Shown here: in pieces, positions 45,721-53,756 of the stretch
How the letters are laid out: each line of letters starts with the position of its first letter
How positions within the stretch are numbered: the stretch's first letter is position 1
Source of the DNA: Alphaproteobacteria bacterium
GTDB lineage: Bacteria > Pseudomonadota > Alphaproteobacteria > CACIAM-22H2
Assembly: GCA_016124335.1 (NCBI GenBank)
Contig: WGNX01000006.1
Location: forward strand, 1 to 64,000
Direction: 5' to 3'
DNA: 64,000 bases
Notes under the pieces: model-generated
Database searches by the model: none
The model's input: the letters and a program-made list of their open reading frames with translations, nothing else
What the model was told of the DNA's origin: nothing
Position numbers and translations under genes: made by a program

Positions 45721-45902
45721 GACGAAATCTCCAATTCGAATCAATCCGGCAAAACGAGCGGCGGTTATACAGACCCGATCCGGCGGCGTCAATCGACCCA
45801 TTTTCCTTTTTTCATCAATCGGTTGGTTGCGTTTTTGCGGGTGCGGTGCGTAACCTGTCCGGGCAGCGGGGACGAAACGCCGGAAAGCTCAGGAATCGCC
45901 CG

Positions 45903-46622
45903 ATGTCCGATACAAGGCCCGCAGGCAGCCTCAGACGTTTCATGCCAATCGCTGCCATCGTGGCGGCGGCGGCTTTGTTCTTCGCGAGCGGGCTTCAGCG
46001 CTACGTGACATTCGAGGCGTTGGCCGAGAACAGGGCGGCTCTTGTGGAATGGACGGTCGCGAACCGGTTTGCAGCCGCGGCGCTCTACTTCATCACCTAT
46101 GTCGTGATCGTTGCCGGTTCGCTGCCGGGGGGCGCCATCGCGACGCTTGCGGGCGGATTCCTGTTCGGGACTGTCGTTGGCGGGCTTCTGGCCGTCGCCG
46201 GTGCGACGCTCGGCGCGTGCCTTGTTTTCCTTGCCGCGCGCACGGCGCTTGGCGATGCGCTTCGCCGTCGCGCGGGGCCAACGCTTGAGCGGCTTGAGGC
46301 CGGCTTTCGCCGCAACGCGTTGTCCTATCTTCTTTTCCTGCGGCTCGTGCCGGCGTTCCCGTTCTTTCTGGTCAATCTGGCGCCGGCATTCCTGGGCATG
46401 AAACTTCGCGACTATGCACTGGGCACGTTTTTCGGCATCGTTCCGGGCACATTCGTGTTTGCATCCGTGGGCGCCGGGCTCGGCAGTGTCTTCGAGCGCG
46501 GCGAGCGGCCGGATTTGGGCATCCTTCTGTCGCCGCCGGTGCTGTTGCCGCTGCTGGCACTAGCGGCACTTTCGCTCCTGCCTGTTTTTCTCGGCCGTCG
46601 CGCGAAGGGAGAAAGCCAATGA
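45903..46622 (+). CDS. TVP38/TMEM64 (DedA superfamily) membrane protein
   Basis: A 239-residue inner-membrane protein with the VTT core: IVAGSLPGGAIATLAGGFLFG, GATLGACLVFLAART, LLFLRLVPAFPFFLVNLAPAFLG and GTFFGIVPGTFVFAS. It starts with an ATG at 45903; the frame is open upstream across rpmH but not plausible. The TGA overlaps the flavoprotein start by 4 bases. TVP38 proteins are often found beside such reductases; their joint role is unknown. Confidence 0.92.
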   Translation: MSDTRPAGSLRRFMPIAAIVAAAALFFASGLQRYVTFEALAENRAALVEWTVANRFAAAALYFITYVVIVAGSLPGGAIATLAGGFLFGTVVGGLLAVAGATLGACLVFLAARTALGDALRRRAGPTLERLEAGFRRNALSYLLFLRLVPAFPFFLVNLAPAFLGMKLRDYALGTFFGIVPGTFVFASVGAGLGSVFERGERPDLGILLSPPVLLPLLALAALSLLPVFLGRRAKGESQ

Positions 46623-48052
46623 CTGAACGGCTTGATGTCGATCTCTGCGTGATCGGCGGCGGCTCGGCCGGGCTCAGTCTTGCTGCCGGGGCTTCCCAAC
46701 TCGGCCTCAAGGTCGTGCTGTGCGAAGCGGGCCGGATGGGCGGCGACTGCCTCAATTCCGGCTGCGTTCCCTCCAAGGCGCTGATCGCGGCGGCGGGCGC
46801 CGCGCACGCGGTACGCACGGCCGAACGTTTCGGCGTGCATCTGCGCACGCCGGCCGTGGTCGACTATGCGGGCGTGCGCGCGCATGTCCGGCGAACGATC
46901 GAGGCGATCGCACCCAATGATTCGGTCGCGCGTTTCACGGGGCTCGGCGTCCGCGTCATCGAAGCGCGCGCCCGGTTCGTGTCACCCGATGCGGTGGAGG
47001 CCGGGAATTTCTACATCTCCGCCCGGAAGTTCGCGATCGCGACCGGAAGCCGGCCGGCGATTCCACCGATCCCGGGTCTCGACGATGTCGGCTACCTCAC
47101 CAACGAAACAGTCTTCGATCTCGACGCGCGCCCGGATCACCTTCTTGTCGTGGGCGGGGGTGCGATCGGATGCGAGCTTGCGCAAGCCCATGCGCGGCTC
47201 GGTACACGCGTGACGCTCGTCGAAGCCGGCGAGATCCTGCCGCGCGAGGATCGCGAGGCCGCAGCGGTCGTGCGCCGTGCGCTGCTTGCCGACGGGGTGA
47301 CGCTGCACGAAAGCACAAAGGTCGTCCGCTTCGAGAAGCACGAGGTCGCGCCCGTGGCGATCGTTGCGGATGCGGGCGGCGGGGAAACGCCGATCGCATT
47401 CTCGCACGTCCTGATCGCCACGGGCCGCGCGCCGAACGTCGAAGATCTCGGTCTCGACAAGGCCGGCGTCGATTACGGCCCGCGCGGCATCGCCGTCGAC
47501 CGGCGGCTCTTCACCGCGAACCGCCGCATCGTGGCGCTGGGCGACGTCTCGGGCGCACCGCAATTCACGCACGTCGCCGGCTGGCATGCCGGAATCGCGA
47601 TCCGCAACCTGTGCTTCCGCATGCCGGTTGCCGCCGATACGCGCGCGATCCCGCACGTGACCTATACGGCGCCGGAGCTTGCACAAGTCGGCCCGACCGA
47701 GGAGGAATTGCGGGCCGGCGGGATTTCACCGCGCGCCGTGCGCTGGGCATTCGCCGAAAACGACCGCGCGCAGGCGACCGGCGAGACCGAAGGATTCGTC
47801 AAGCTGCTGGCGAACACGAAGGGCCGCATCCTTGCGGCCACGATCGTCGGCGCCCATGCCGGCGATCTGCTGGCGCCGTGGATCTCTGCCGTTTCGCGCC
47901 GCGCGAAGCTCTCCGAAATGGCAGGGCTGACGATGCCCTATCCCACGCTTTCGGAAGCGGGCAAGCGCGCGGCCGGGTCGTACTTCGCGCCCCAGCTTTT
48001 CTCGCCGCGCACGCGCAAGCTCGTCCGGTTCCTGTTTCGCCTGCCGTTCTGA
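46619..48052 (+). CDS. FAD-dependent pyridine nucleotide-disulfide oxidoreductase (mercuric reductase/lipoamide dehydrogenase-like)
   Basis: A 477-residue class I flavoprotein. FAD-binding CVIGGGSAGLSLAAGASQLG at the N-terminus, redox-active GGDCLNSGCVPSKAL (two cysteines four apart), NAD-binding LLVVGGGAIGCELAQAHARLG, FAD site ALGDVSGAPQFTHVAGW, and a dimerisation domain. The C-terminal His-Glu pair of lipoamide dehydrogenase is not obvious (C-terminal segment is MPYPTLSEAGKRAA), so the substrate is probably different. Mercury-specific N-terminal HMA domain is absent. Coupled to the TVP38 gene. Confidence 0.92.
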   Translation: MTERLDVDLCVIGGGSAGLSLAAGASQLGLKVVLCEAGRMGGDCLNSGCVPSKALIAAAGAAHAVRTAERFGVHLRTPAVVDYAGVRAHVRRTIEAIAPNDSVARFTGLGVRVIEARARFVSPDAVEAGNFYISARKFAIATGSRPAIPPIPGLDDVGYLTNETVFDLDARPDHLLVVGGGAIGCELAQAHARLGTRVTLVEAGEILPREDREAAAVVRRALLADGVTLHESTKVVRFEKHEVAPVAIVADAGGGETPIAFSHVLIATGRAPNVEDLGLDKAGVDYGPRGIAVDRRLFTANRRIVALGDVSGAPQFTHVAGWHAGIAIRNLCFRMPVAADTRAIPHVTYTAPELAQVGPTEEELRAGGISPRAVRWAFAENDRAQATGETEGFVKLLANTKGRILAATIVGAHAGDLLAPWISAVSRRAKLSEMAGLTMPYPTLSEAGKRAAGSYFAPQLFSPRTRKLVRFLFRLPF

Positions 48053-48062
48053 CAGCTGCCGG

Positions 48063-49253
48063 TCAGTCGAGCGCCATCAACAGCGATTTCAGATAGGCGC
48101 TTTCGGGCAAATGCGGGTGCAGCGGATGGTCGCCCGCGGCACCTGCCACGCGCACGATGCGGGCGGACCGGCCTGCGTCGTGCACGCCGCGCGCGACTTC
48201 TTCCAGGAAGCTTTCGGCGGTGACGTTGTGCGAGCACGAGGCCGCGAACAGGAATCCGCCCGGCGCAACAAGACCGGCCGACATGCGCGCGAGTTTGCGA
48301 TAGCCCTTCAGCGCCGTCGGCACGTCCTTGCGCGATTTCGCAAACGCGGGCGGGTCGGCGACGACGACCTCGAATCGTTCACCGGCCGCCGTCAGGCGAT
48401 CGAGCAGGCCGAACACTTCCGCCTTCTCGTACCGGCATTTCGCGGCCACGCCGTTCGCCTCGGCCGCGCGCTTTGCAAGATCGAGCGCGCCTTCCGAGCG
48501 GTCGACCATCGTGACCTGTGCGGCGTCGTGCTTGGCTGCAAGCACGCCGAAGCCGCCGGCATAAGTGTAGAGATCGAGCACGCGCGCATCGGCCGCGATC
48601 GCGGCGACCGCGCGCCGGTTGTCGCGCTGGTCGTAGAACCAGCCCGTTTTCTGGCCGCCGGCCGCATCGGCGAAGAACGTCGCGCCGTTCTCGACGAGCC
48701 GGACCGGGCCGTCGATCGCGCCTCGGACGGTCATCACGCTCGAGGAAAGCCCCTCAAGCTCGCGCGCGGGCGAATCGTCGCGCAGGACGATGTTCGCCGG
48801 CGAGAGCACGCTGTCGATTGCCGCCAAGAGCAGGGGCCACAGCGTTTCCACGCCGGCCGCATTGCGCTGCACGACCAGCGTGTCGCCGTATCGGTCGATC
48901 ACCAGGCCGGGCAAGCCGTCGGCCTCGGCGTGAACAAGCCGGTAGTAACCTCCGGGAATCAGGCGTTCGCGCAGCGCCAGTGCGGCGGCGAGGCGTTCGG
49001 CGCACCATTTTTCGTCGACCGGCCGCGCGGGATCGCGCTCGAGGAGGCGCGCGGCGATCAGCGTGTGCGAATTGAAATACGCCGTCCCCAGCGGTTCGCC
49101 GTGGCTGGCAACGAGCTGCACGAGCGCGCCGCGCGCGAGTGCTTTCGCGGCGTTGTCCATCTGGATCTCGTTCGAGAAGATCCAGGGATAGCCGGTGCGC
49201 ACGCGCTTGTGTCGCTGCGGCTGGAGGCGGATGGTGGACAGGTCTGTCGTCAT
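48063..49253 (-). CDS. RlmI-like class I SAM-dependent rRNA methyltransferase
   Basis: A 396-residue protein with an N-terminal PUA domain (LQPQRHKRVRTGYPWIFSNEI), an EEHEE region, and a Rossmann methyltransferase. SAM and catalytic motifs are DLYTYAGGFGVLAAKHDAAQV, VVVADPPAFAKSRKDV and the catalytic Cys in FAASCSHNV. This matches the RlmI (23S rRNA m5C1962) pattern. Convergent with the flavoprotein, 10 bases apart. Confidence 0.92.
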   Translation of the reverse strand: MTTDLSTIRLQPQRHKRVRTGYPWIFSNEIQMDNAAKALARGALVQLVASHGEPLGTAYFNSHTLIAARLLERDPARPVDEKWCAERLAAALALRERLIPGGYYRLVHAEADGLPGLVIDRYGDTLVVQRNAAGVETLWPLLLAAIDSVLSPANIVLRDDSPARELEGLSSSVMTVRGAIDGPVRLVENGATFFADAAGGQKTGWFYDQRDNRRAVAAIAADARVLDLYTYAGGFGVLAAKHDAAQVTMVDRSEGALDLAKRAAEANGVAAKCRYEKAEVFGLLDRLTAAGERFEVVVADPPAFAKSRKDVPTALKGYRKLARMSAGLVAPGGFLFAASCSHNVTAESFLEEVARGVHDAGRSARIVRVAGAAGDHPLHPHLPESAYLKSLLMALD

Positions 49254-49300
49254 GGCGGCGGGAAACTGCGCGCCCGCGCGCCGGATTGCAAGGGCGGCGG

Positions 49301-51091
49301 TCAGTCGCCCAGCGCTTCGCCTTCCCGGCGCGGATCGGCGCCGCCCAGAAGCTGCGCGCGGCCCTGCCGGCGGACGACCTGGATCGCATGCAGGCCGCTC
49401 GTCTCAGGCACGATCGCCACTTCGTGACCCAGCGCACGCAGCTCCGGGGCGAGGGCGGCAAGCGGCGTGTCGCGCTCAAGCTCGCTCACGCCGTTCAGGT
49501 TGACGGCGTGCGGCAGGGCGACGGCCTTCTGGACGTCGAGGCCCCAATCGAGAACGCCGACGATCGCCTGCGCGACGTAAGGAATGATCCGTGGCCCGCC
49601 GGGCGAACCGATCGCGAGCACCAGCCTGTTCTCGCGGTCCAGCACGATGGTGGGCGACATCGAGCTGCGCGGGCGCTTGCCGGGTTCGATGCGGTTGATG
49701 TTCGGGATCTCGCCGTCGCTGGGCCGCAGCGCGAAATCCGTCATGTGATTGTTGAGAAGGAACCCACGCACGAAGACGCGGCTGCCGAAAGCCTGCTCGA
49801 CCGAGGATGTCATCGAAACCGCGTTGCCCGCGGCATCGACGACGACCATGTGTGTGGTCGCGGGAATCTCGCTCGACGTGTCGGGCGCGCGAAGGGCGGC
49901 GCGCTGGAAGCGCCCCGGCTCCGCCTTGCCCATGCTCTTGTTCGCGTCGATGAGCTTGGAGCGAAGCGCCAGATACTTGCGGTCGATGAGTTTGGCGACC
50001 GGGACTTGTTCGAAATCGCCGTCGGCCACATAGCGCGCGCGATCCGCGAATGCCAGCCGCTCGGCCTCGAGCAGCGTGTGGATCGCGGGCAGCGAATTCG
50101 CGGAGGTCTGGCGCAGGTCGAAACGCTCGACCATGCCGAGGATCTGCGCGATCGCGATACCGCCCGACGAGGGCGGCCCCATGCCGCAGACCTTGTAGAC
50201 GCGATAGGCCGCGCAGACCGGCGCGCGCTTGGCGGCGCGGTAATTCTTCAGATCATCGAGCGAAAGCGGGCCCGGCGTGCCGTTCTCGGCAACGGCGCGC
50301 ACCATCGCGCGCGCCAGCCCGCCGGTGTAGAACGCGGGCGCGCTGCCGTTGGCGATGATGCGCAGGGTTTCGGCCAACTGCGGATTGACAAGGCGCGTGC
50401 CGGCCGGTTTCGGGTTGCCGTCGGCGTCGTAGAAATATTCGCGCGTTGCGGCAAATTCCTTGAGTTGGGGCGTTTCCGCGACAAGCTGGGCCAGGCGCGG
50501 CGAGATCGCGAAGCCGTCGGTTGCAAGGCGCATCGCCGGTTCGAACAGGCGTGGCCAGGGCAGGCGGCCATGGTCGTCGTGCGCCAGTGCCAGCATCGCG
50601 ACAAGCCCCGGCACGCCGACCGCATGACCGCCCATTGCGGCCTGCGCGAAGGGCTGCGGCTTGCCGTCCTTGTCGAGGAACATGCCGGGCTTTGCATCCG
50701 ACGGCGCGGTCTCGCGCCCGTCGTAGGCTTCGATCTTCCTGGTTTCGGCGTTGTAGTGGACGAGGAAGGCGCCGCCGCCGATGCCCGAACTCTGCGGCTC
50801 CACCAGCGTCAGCACCATCTGCATGGCGATGGCCGCATCGAGCGCGCTGCCGCCCTGGCGCAGGATCTGGCGCCCGGCGTCGGCCGCGATCGGATTGGCC
50901 GCCACGACCATCTGGCGTTCGGCCGGCACGGCCGCGCGGGTGGCGGCAGTGCCCGTCGGTCCTTCGGGCTGCGGGCGGACGGTCTGGGCAGCGAGCGAAA
51001 CCGGCAGAACGAGCGCCAGCATCGCGGCCGTGCAGGCCGCACGCCGCGACCAGCCTGAAAGACGCGGCACTGGCGAGGGGCCAAATTTCAC
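49301..51091 (-). CDS. ggt: Gamma-glutamyltransferase (secreted)
   Basis: A 596-residue Ntn-hydrolase precursor. Signal peptide of about 35 residues (WSRRAACTAAMLALVLPVSLAA). The large subunit has GGSALDAAIAMQMVL and PQSSGIGGGAFLVHY. Autocleavage should occur before Thr412 in ATTHMVVVDAAGNAVS, the new N-terminal nucleophile. GPPSSGGIAIAQIL and GSPGGPRIIPY form the gamma-glutamyl site. GTG start at 51091. It would cleave glutathione and other gamma-glutamyl compounds in the periplasm. Confidence 0.95.
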   Translation of the reverse strand: MKFGPSPVPRLSGWSRRAACTAAMLALVLPVSLAAQTVRPQPEGPTGTAATRAAVPAERQMVVAANPIAADAGRQILRQGGSALDAAIAMQMVLTLVEPQSSGIGGGAFLVHYNAETRKIEAYDGRETAPSDAKPGMFLDKDGKPQPFAQAAMGGHAVGVPGLVAMLALAHDDHGRLPWPRLFEPAMRLATDGFAISPRLAQLVAETPQLKEFAATREYFYDADGNPKPAGTRLVNPQLAETLRIIANGSAPAFYTGGLARAMVRAVAENGTPGPLSLDDLKNYRAAKRAPVCAAYRVYKVCGMGPPSSGGIAIAQILGMVERFDLRQTSANSLPAIHTLLEAERLAFADRARYVADGDFEQVPVAKLIDRKYLALRSKLIDANKSMGKAEPGRFQRAALRAPDTSSEIPATTHMVVVDAAGNAVSMTSSVEQAFGSRVFVRGFLLNNHMTDFALRPSDGEIPNINRIEPGKRPRSSMSPTIVLDRENRLVLAIGSPGGPRIIPYVAQAIVGVLDWGLDVQKAVALPHAVNLNGVSELERDTPLAALAPELRALGHEVAIVPETSGLHAIQVVRRQGRAQLLGGADPRREGEALGD

Positions 51092-51214
51092 GCGCGGGCG
51101 ATCCTGTCCGGGGTCGGCCGGCGACGGGGGGCCGGCGATTTCGAGGCGAGGAATCTAGGCGCTTCGGACGATTTCGGGCAAGAGACGAGTGGCACCGGCC
51201 GTCGGAAAACCGGC

Positions 51215-51754
51215 CTATTTCGCCGTCGCGACGAACCGATAGATGCCCGGCTGGTCGTGCTTGGCGCCCAGAAGCGCATCGAGCGCCCCGCGGCTGTCGG
51301 TGGCGGCGGCAATTCCGGGTGGCAGCCGGATCGCGAAGGCCGGGCAATCAAGTTCGCGCGCGAGTTGTTCGATCGAGCCGAGCATCGCGCCGGCCGGTCC
51401 TTCGCTGTCGATCAGGCCGAACGCGACGAGATTGTCGATATCGAGCCTGCGGCCGGCGGCAAGGTCGGGGCGCACGGCAAAGCTGCACAGGGCCTGCAGA
51501 TAGCCCCGGCCGTCCTCGATTCCCAGCAGGCCGCTTTCCTCGCGCGGCTGGCGCCGACGTCGGCCGCGCATGCCTGGCGGCTCGGCGCCCATCGCCTCGG
51601 CATAGCGCAGCCACGCGGGCAGGGTCAGATGCCCGGCCGCAAGCTGGGCGAGCGGGAAGGCCCGAAGCACATCCGCACCGGTCAGGCGCCGCGCCAAGAA
51701 GCGGCGTCCCTGGGTGGCCTGTCCCTTGCCGGTATGGAGCGGGCGGATCGTCAT
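51215..51754 (-). CDS. Hypothetical protein, possible degenerate GNAT fold, divergent from fnrL
   Basis: A 179-residue soluble protein. RGYLQALCSFAVRPDLAAGRRLDIDNLV and AMLGSIEQLARELDCPAFAIRLPPG are laid out like strands and helices of an acetyltransferase (GNAT) fold, but the acetyl-CoA loop Q/RxxGxG/A is absent. I cannot assign a function. It is divergent from fnrL, and the FNR box at 51791 sits in the shared promoter region 37 bases upstream of this start. Confidence 0.65.
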   Translation of the reverse strand: MTIRPLHTGKGQATQGRRFLARRLTGADVLRAFPLAQLAAGHLTLPAWLRYAEAMGAEPPGMRGRRRRQPREESGLLGIEDGRGYLQALCSFAVRPDLAAGRRLDIDNLVAFGLIDSEGPAGAMLGSIEQLARELDCPAFAIRLPPGIAAATDSRGALDALLGAKHDQPGIYRFVATAK

Positions 51755-51790
51755 GGTCTGCGATGATGCCGGGCGCCGGAAAGTCGTGCG

Positions 51791-51804
51791 TTGACCTGAA
51801 TCAA
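51791..51804. promoter_or_regulatory. FNR-type binding site
   Basis: TTGACCTGAATCAA matches the FNR/FnrL consensus TTGAT-N4-ATCAA with one difference in the left half. It lies between two divergent genes, 144 bases upstream of fnrL and 37 upstream of the hypothetical gene. Confidence 0.8.
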
Positions 51805-51947
51805 CCGGGCCGGCGACAGCGCGGAATTGTCTATTTCCGGAGCCGTTTCTTGACCGGAAGCATCTGCGGTATGCGGGGGCTCTTGTGTCTGGAAGGCGAA
51901 GGCTCCAAAATGTATTGCCCGTCCCCAAACGGGGCGGCTGGAGAAAC

Positions 51948-52700
51948 ATGTCGACTTCACCCCGCGGACAGGAAGCGGCCCGGACGACGACAGCCGACCG
52001 TCTGCGGGCGTTCGAATCGCCGTGCGACGATTGCGCGATCCGCGAGACGAGCGTTTGCGAGGTGCTGGACCCGGCACAGCTTGCCCGGCTGCGCACGATC
52101 ACGACGGTCGTGCGCCTCGATCCGCATTCCACGCTGTTTCAGGAAGGCGAGGCGGCCGAGCACCTGTCGAACGTCGTCGAAGGGGCGGTCAAGCTCTACA
52201 AGCTGCTGCCCGACGGACGACGCCAGATCACCGGCTTCCTGTTCCCCGGCGATTTCCTGGGCGTGGCGCTCAACAAGACCTATGCCTATTCGGCCGAGGC
52301 GATCACCAAGCTGCGCCTGTGCCGCTTCCCGCGCCAGCGGATGGAAAACCTGCTGAAGGAACTGCCGAACCTCGAGCATCGCCTGCTCGAGATGGCGGGC
52401 AACGAGCTTGTGGCCGCACAGGACCAGATGCTGCTGCTGGGCCGCAAGACGGCGCGCGAACGGCTGGCGAGCTTCCTGCTGATGCTGGCGCGCCGCGCGC
52501 GCGCGCGCGGCCAGCCCGAAAATCCGCTGCCGCTGCCGATGAGCCGCGCCGACATCGCCGATTATCTGGGCCTGACGATCGAGACGGTGAGCCGCACCTT
52601 CACGCAGCTGCGCAAGGACGGCACGATCGCGCTGCCCGAACAGACGCGCGTGGAACTGGTGAACCGCGCGAAGCTCGAGGAACTTGCCGAAGGCGGCTGA
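51948..52700 (+). CDS. fnrL: FnrL-type oxygen-sensing transcription regulator
   Basis: A 250-residue Crp/Fnr protein with the [4Fe-4S]-sensing cysteines of the FnrL group: Cys26, Cys29, Cys37 (CDDCAIRETSVC) and Cys125 in LRLCRFPR. The cyclic-nucleotide-type barrel has FQEGEAAEHL and GFLFPGDFLG; the recognition helix is IETVSRTFTQLRKDG, with the E--SR contacts to TTGAT. ATG 51948 has GGAG upstream. The FNR box ahead of it suggests autoregulation. It would control the switch to microaerobic respiration. Confidence 0.95.
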   Translation: MSTSPRGQEAARTTTADRLRAFESPCDDCAIRETSVCEVLDPAQLARLRTITTVVRLDPHSTLFQEGEAAEHLSNVVEGAVKLYKLLPDGRRQITGFLFPGDFLGVALNKTYAYSAEAITKLRLCRFPRQRMENLLKELPNLEHRLLEMAGNELVAAQDQMLLLGRKTARERLASFLLMLARRARARGQPENPLPLPMSRADIADYLGLTIETVSRTFTQLRKDGTIALPEQTRVELVNRAKLEELAEGG

Positions 52701-52709
52701 CGGCGGCTT

Positions 52710-53210
52710 CTACTTGCTCGCCGCGATGGGCCGCGCGAACTGCGGCTCGGTATCCCACGGAAACATGATCCACGTGTCCTGGCTGGTCTCGGTCACGTAG
52801 GTGTCGACCATCGGCTTGCCGGCGGGCTTCGCGTAGACGGTCGCGAAATGCGCGCCCGGCAGCATCGCGCGCACGATCTTGGCGGTCGTGCCGGTGTCGA
52901 CCAGATCGTCGATGATGAGCCAGCGCGGACCGGGCGCATCGCGCGTGCTGTCGGCAAGCGGCTTCAGGATGTTCGATTTCGCGCCGATCTGCTGGCCCTG
53001 ATAGGTGGCGACCGAAACGGTGTCGATGATGCGCAGCTCCAGTTCGCGCGCGATGATGCCCGCCGGGATCAGCCCGCCGCGCGTGACCGCCACGATGCCC
53101 CGCCACGGCCCGCCGGCGACGAGCTTCCAGGCGAGCGCCTTGCAGTCGCGGTGAAGCTCCTGCCAGGAAACGGTGAACATCTTCTTGTAGCTGTCGTCGG
53201 CGGTGGCCAT
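52710..53210 (-). CDS. gpt: Xanthine phosphoribosyltransferase
   Basis: A 166-residue type I PRTase for purine salvage. FTVSWQELHRDCKALAWKL at the N-terminus, IVAVTRGGLIPAGIIARELE, and the PRPP loop WLIIDDLVDTGTTAKIV. The family-specific WIMFPWDTEP lies near the C-terminus. Convergent with fnrL across 9 bases. Confidence 0.94.
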   Translation of the reverse strand: MATADDSYKKMFTVSWQELHRDCKALAWKLVAGGPWRGIVAVTRGGLIPAGIIARELELRIIDTVSVATYQGQQIGAKSNILKPLADSTRDAPGPRWLIIDDLVDTGTTAKIVRAMLPGAHFATVYAKPAGKPMVDTYVTETSQDTWIMFPWDTEPQFARPIAASK

Positions 53211-53277
53211 GGGCGGTTCCCTCGAGCGCGTTCGATGGCGCTATTTGCAGCACCGGGCACGCGGTGCGCAAGCACGA

Positions 53278-53700
53278 TCAGACCGACGGCCGGCGCGCCT
53301 TGAGGAGATAGACGCCCGCGATGCGGAATGTCCCGTCGGGCTGGCGGCGCATCTCGTAGACGGCCACGGCCGAGGTGCCGTCGAGCCCTTCGAACTCCAC
53401 CGCCTGCGCGATGCCGTCGGGCCGCTCGACGGCTTGCGCGAATTCGAAGCGGCGCGGCCGGTAGATCATGCCGTAGCCCTGGCGGACCATCGCCATGAAG
53501 CTGGCCGGATCGCCGAACATCGCCCGGATCGTGGCGTCGGCGAAACCGAATGCGCGCTCGCCGTCGTCGGCGCGGAAGGCGTCGATCTGGCGCTCGATCG
53601 TCTGGCGGATCGCGGCGGCATCGCCCGGCGCGATGCCCTGCGCGTGGGCGGACGATGCCCACAAAAGAGCGGCACAGAAGGCCAGAAAGAATTTGCGCAT
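53278..53700 (-). CDS. DUF4864 domain secreted protein
   Basis: A 140-residue protein with a signal peptide (FFLAFCAALLWASSAHAQG). The mature part has the DUF4864 pattern: IRQTIERQIDAFRADDGERAFGFA, FMAMVRQGYGMIYRPRRFEF, and a C-terminal AVYEMRRQPDGTFRIAGVYLL. NTF2-like in appearance. Divergent from the second GGT-like gene with a 56-base gap. Confidence 0.87.
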   Translation of the reverse strand: MRKFFLAFCAALLWASSAHAQGIAPGDAAAIRQTIERQIDAFRADDGERAFGFADATIRAMFGDPASFMAMVRQGYGMIYRPRRFEFAQAVERPDGIAQAVEFEGLDGTSAVAVYEMRRQPDGTFRIAGVYLLKARRPSV

Positions 53701-53756
53701 TGCCGGAGCCCCCCTCTACAAAAAGCCTGTTCCTTCCCCGCAGCAAAGGCAAGCCC

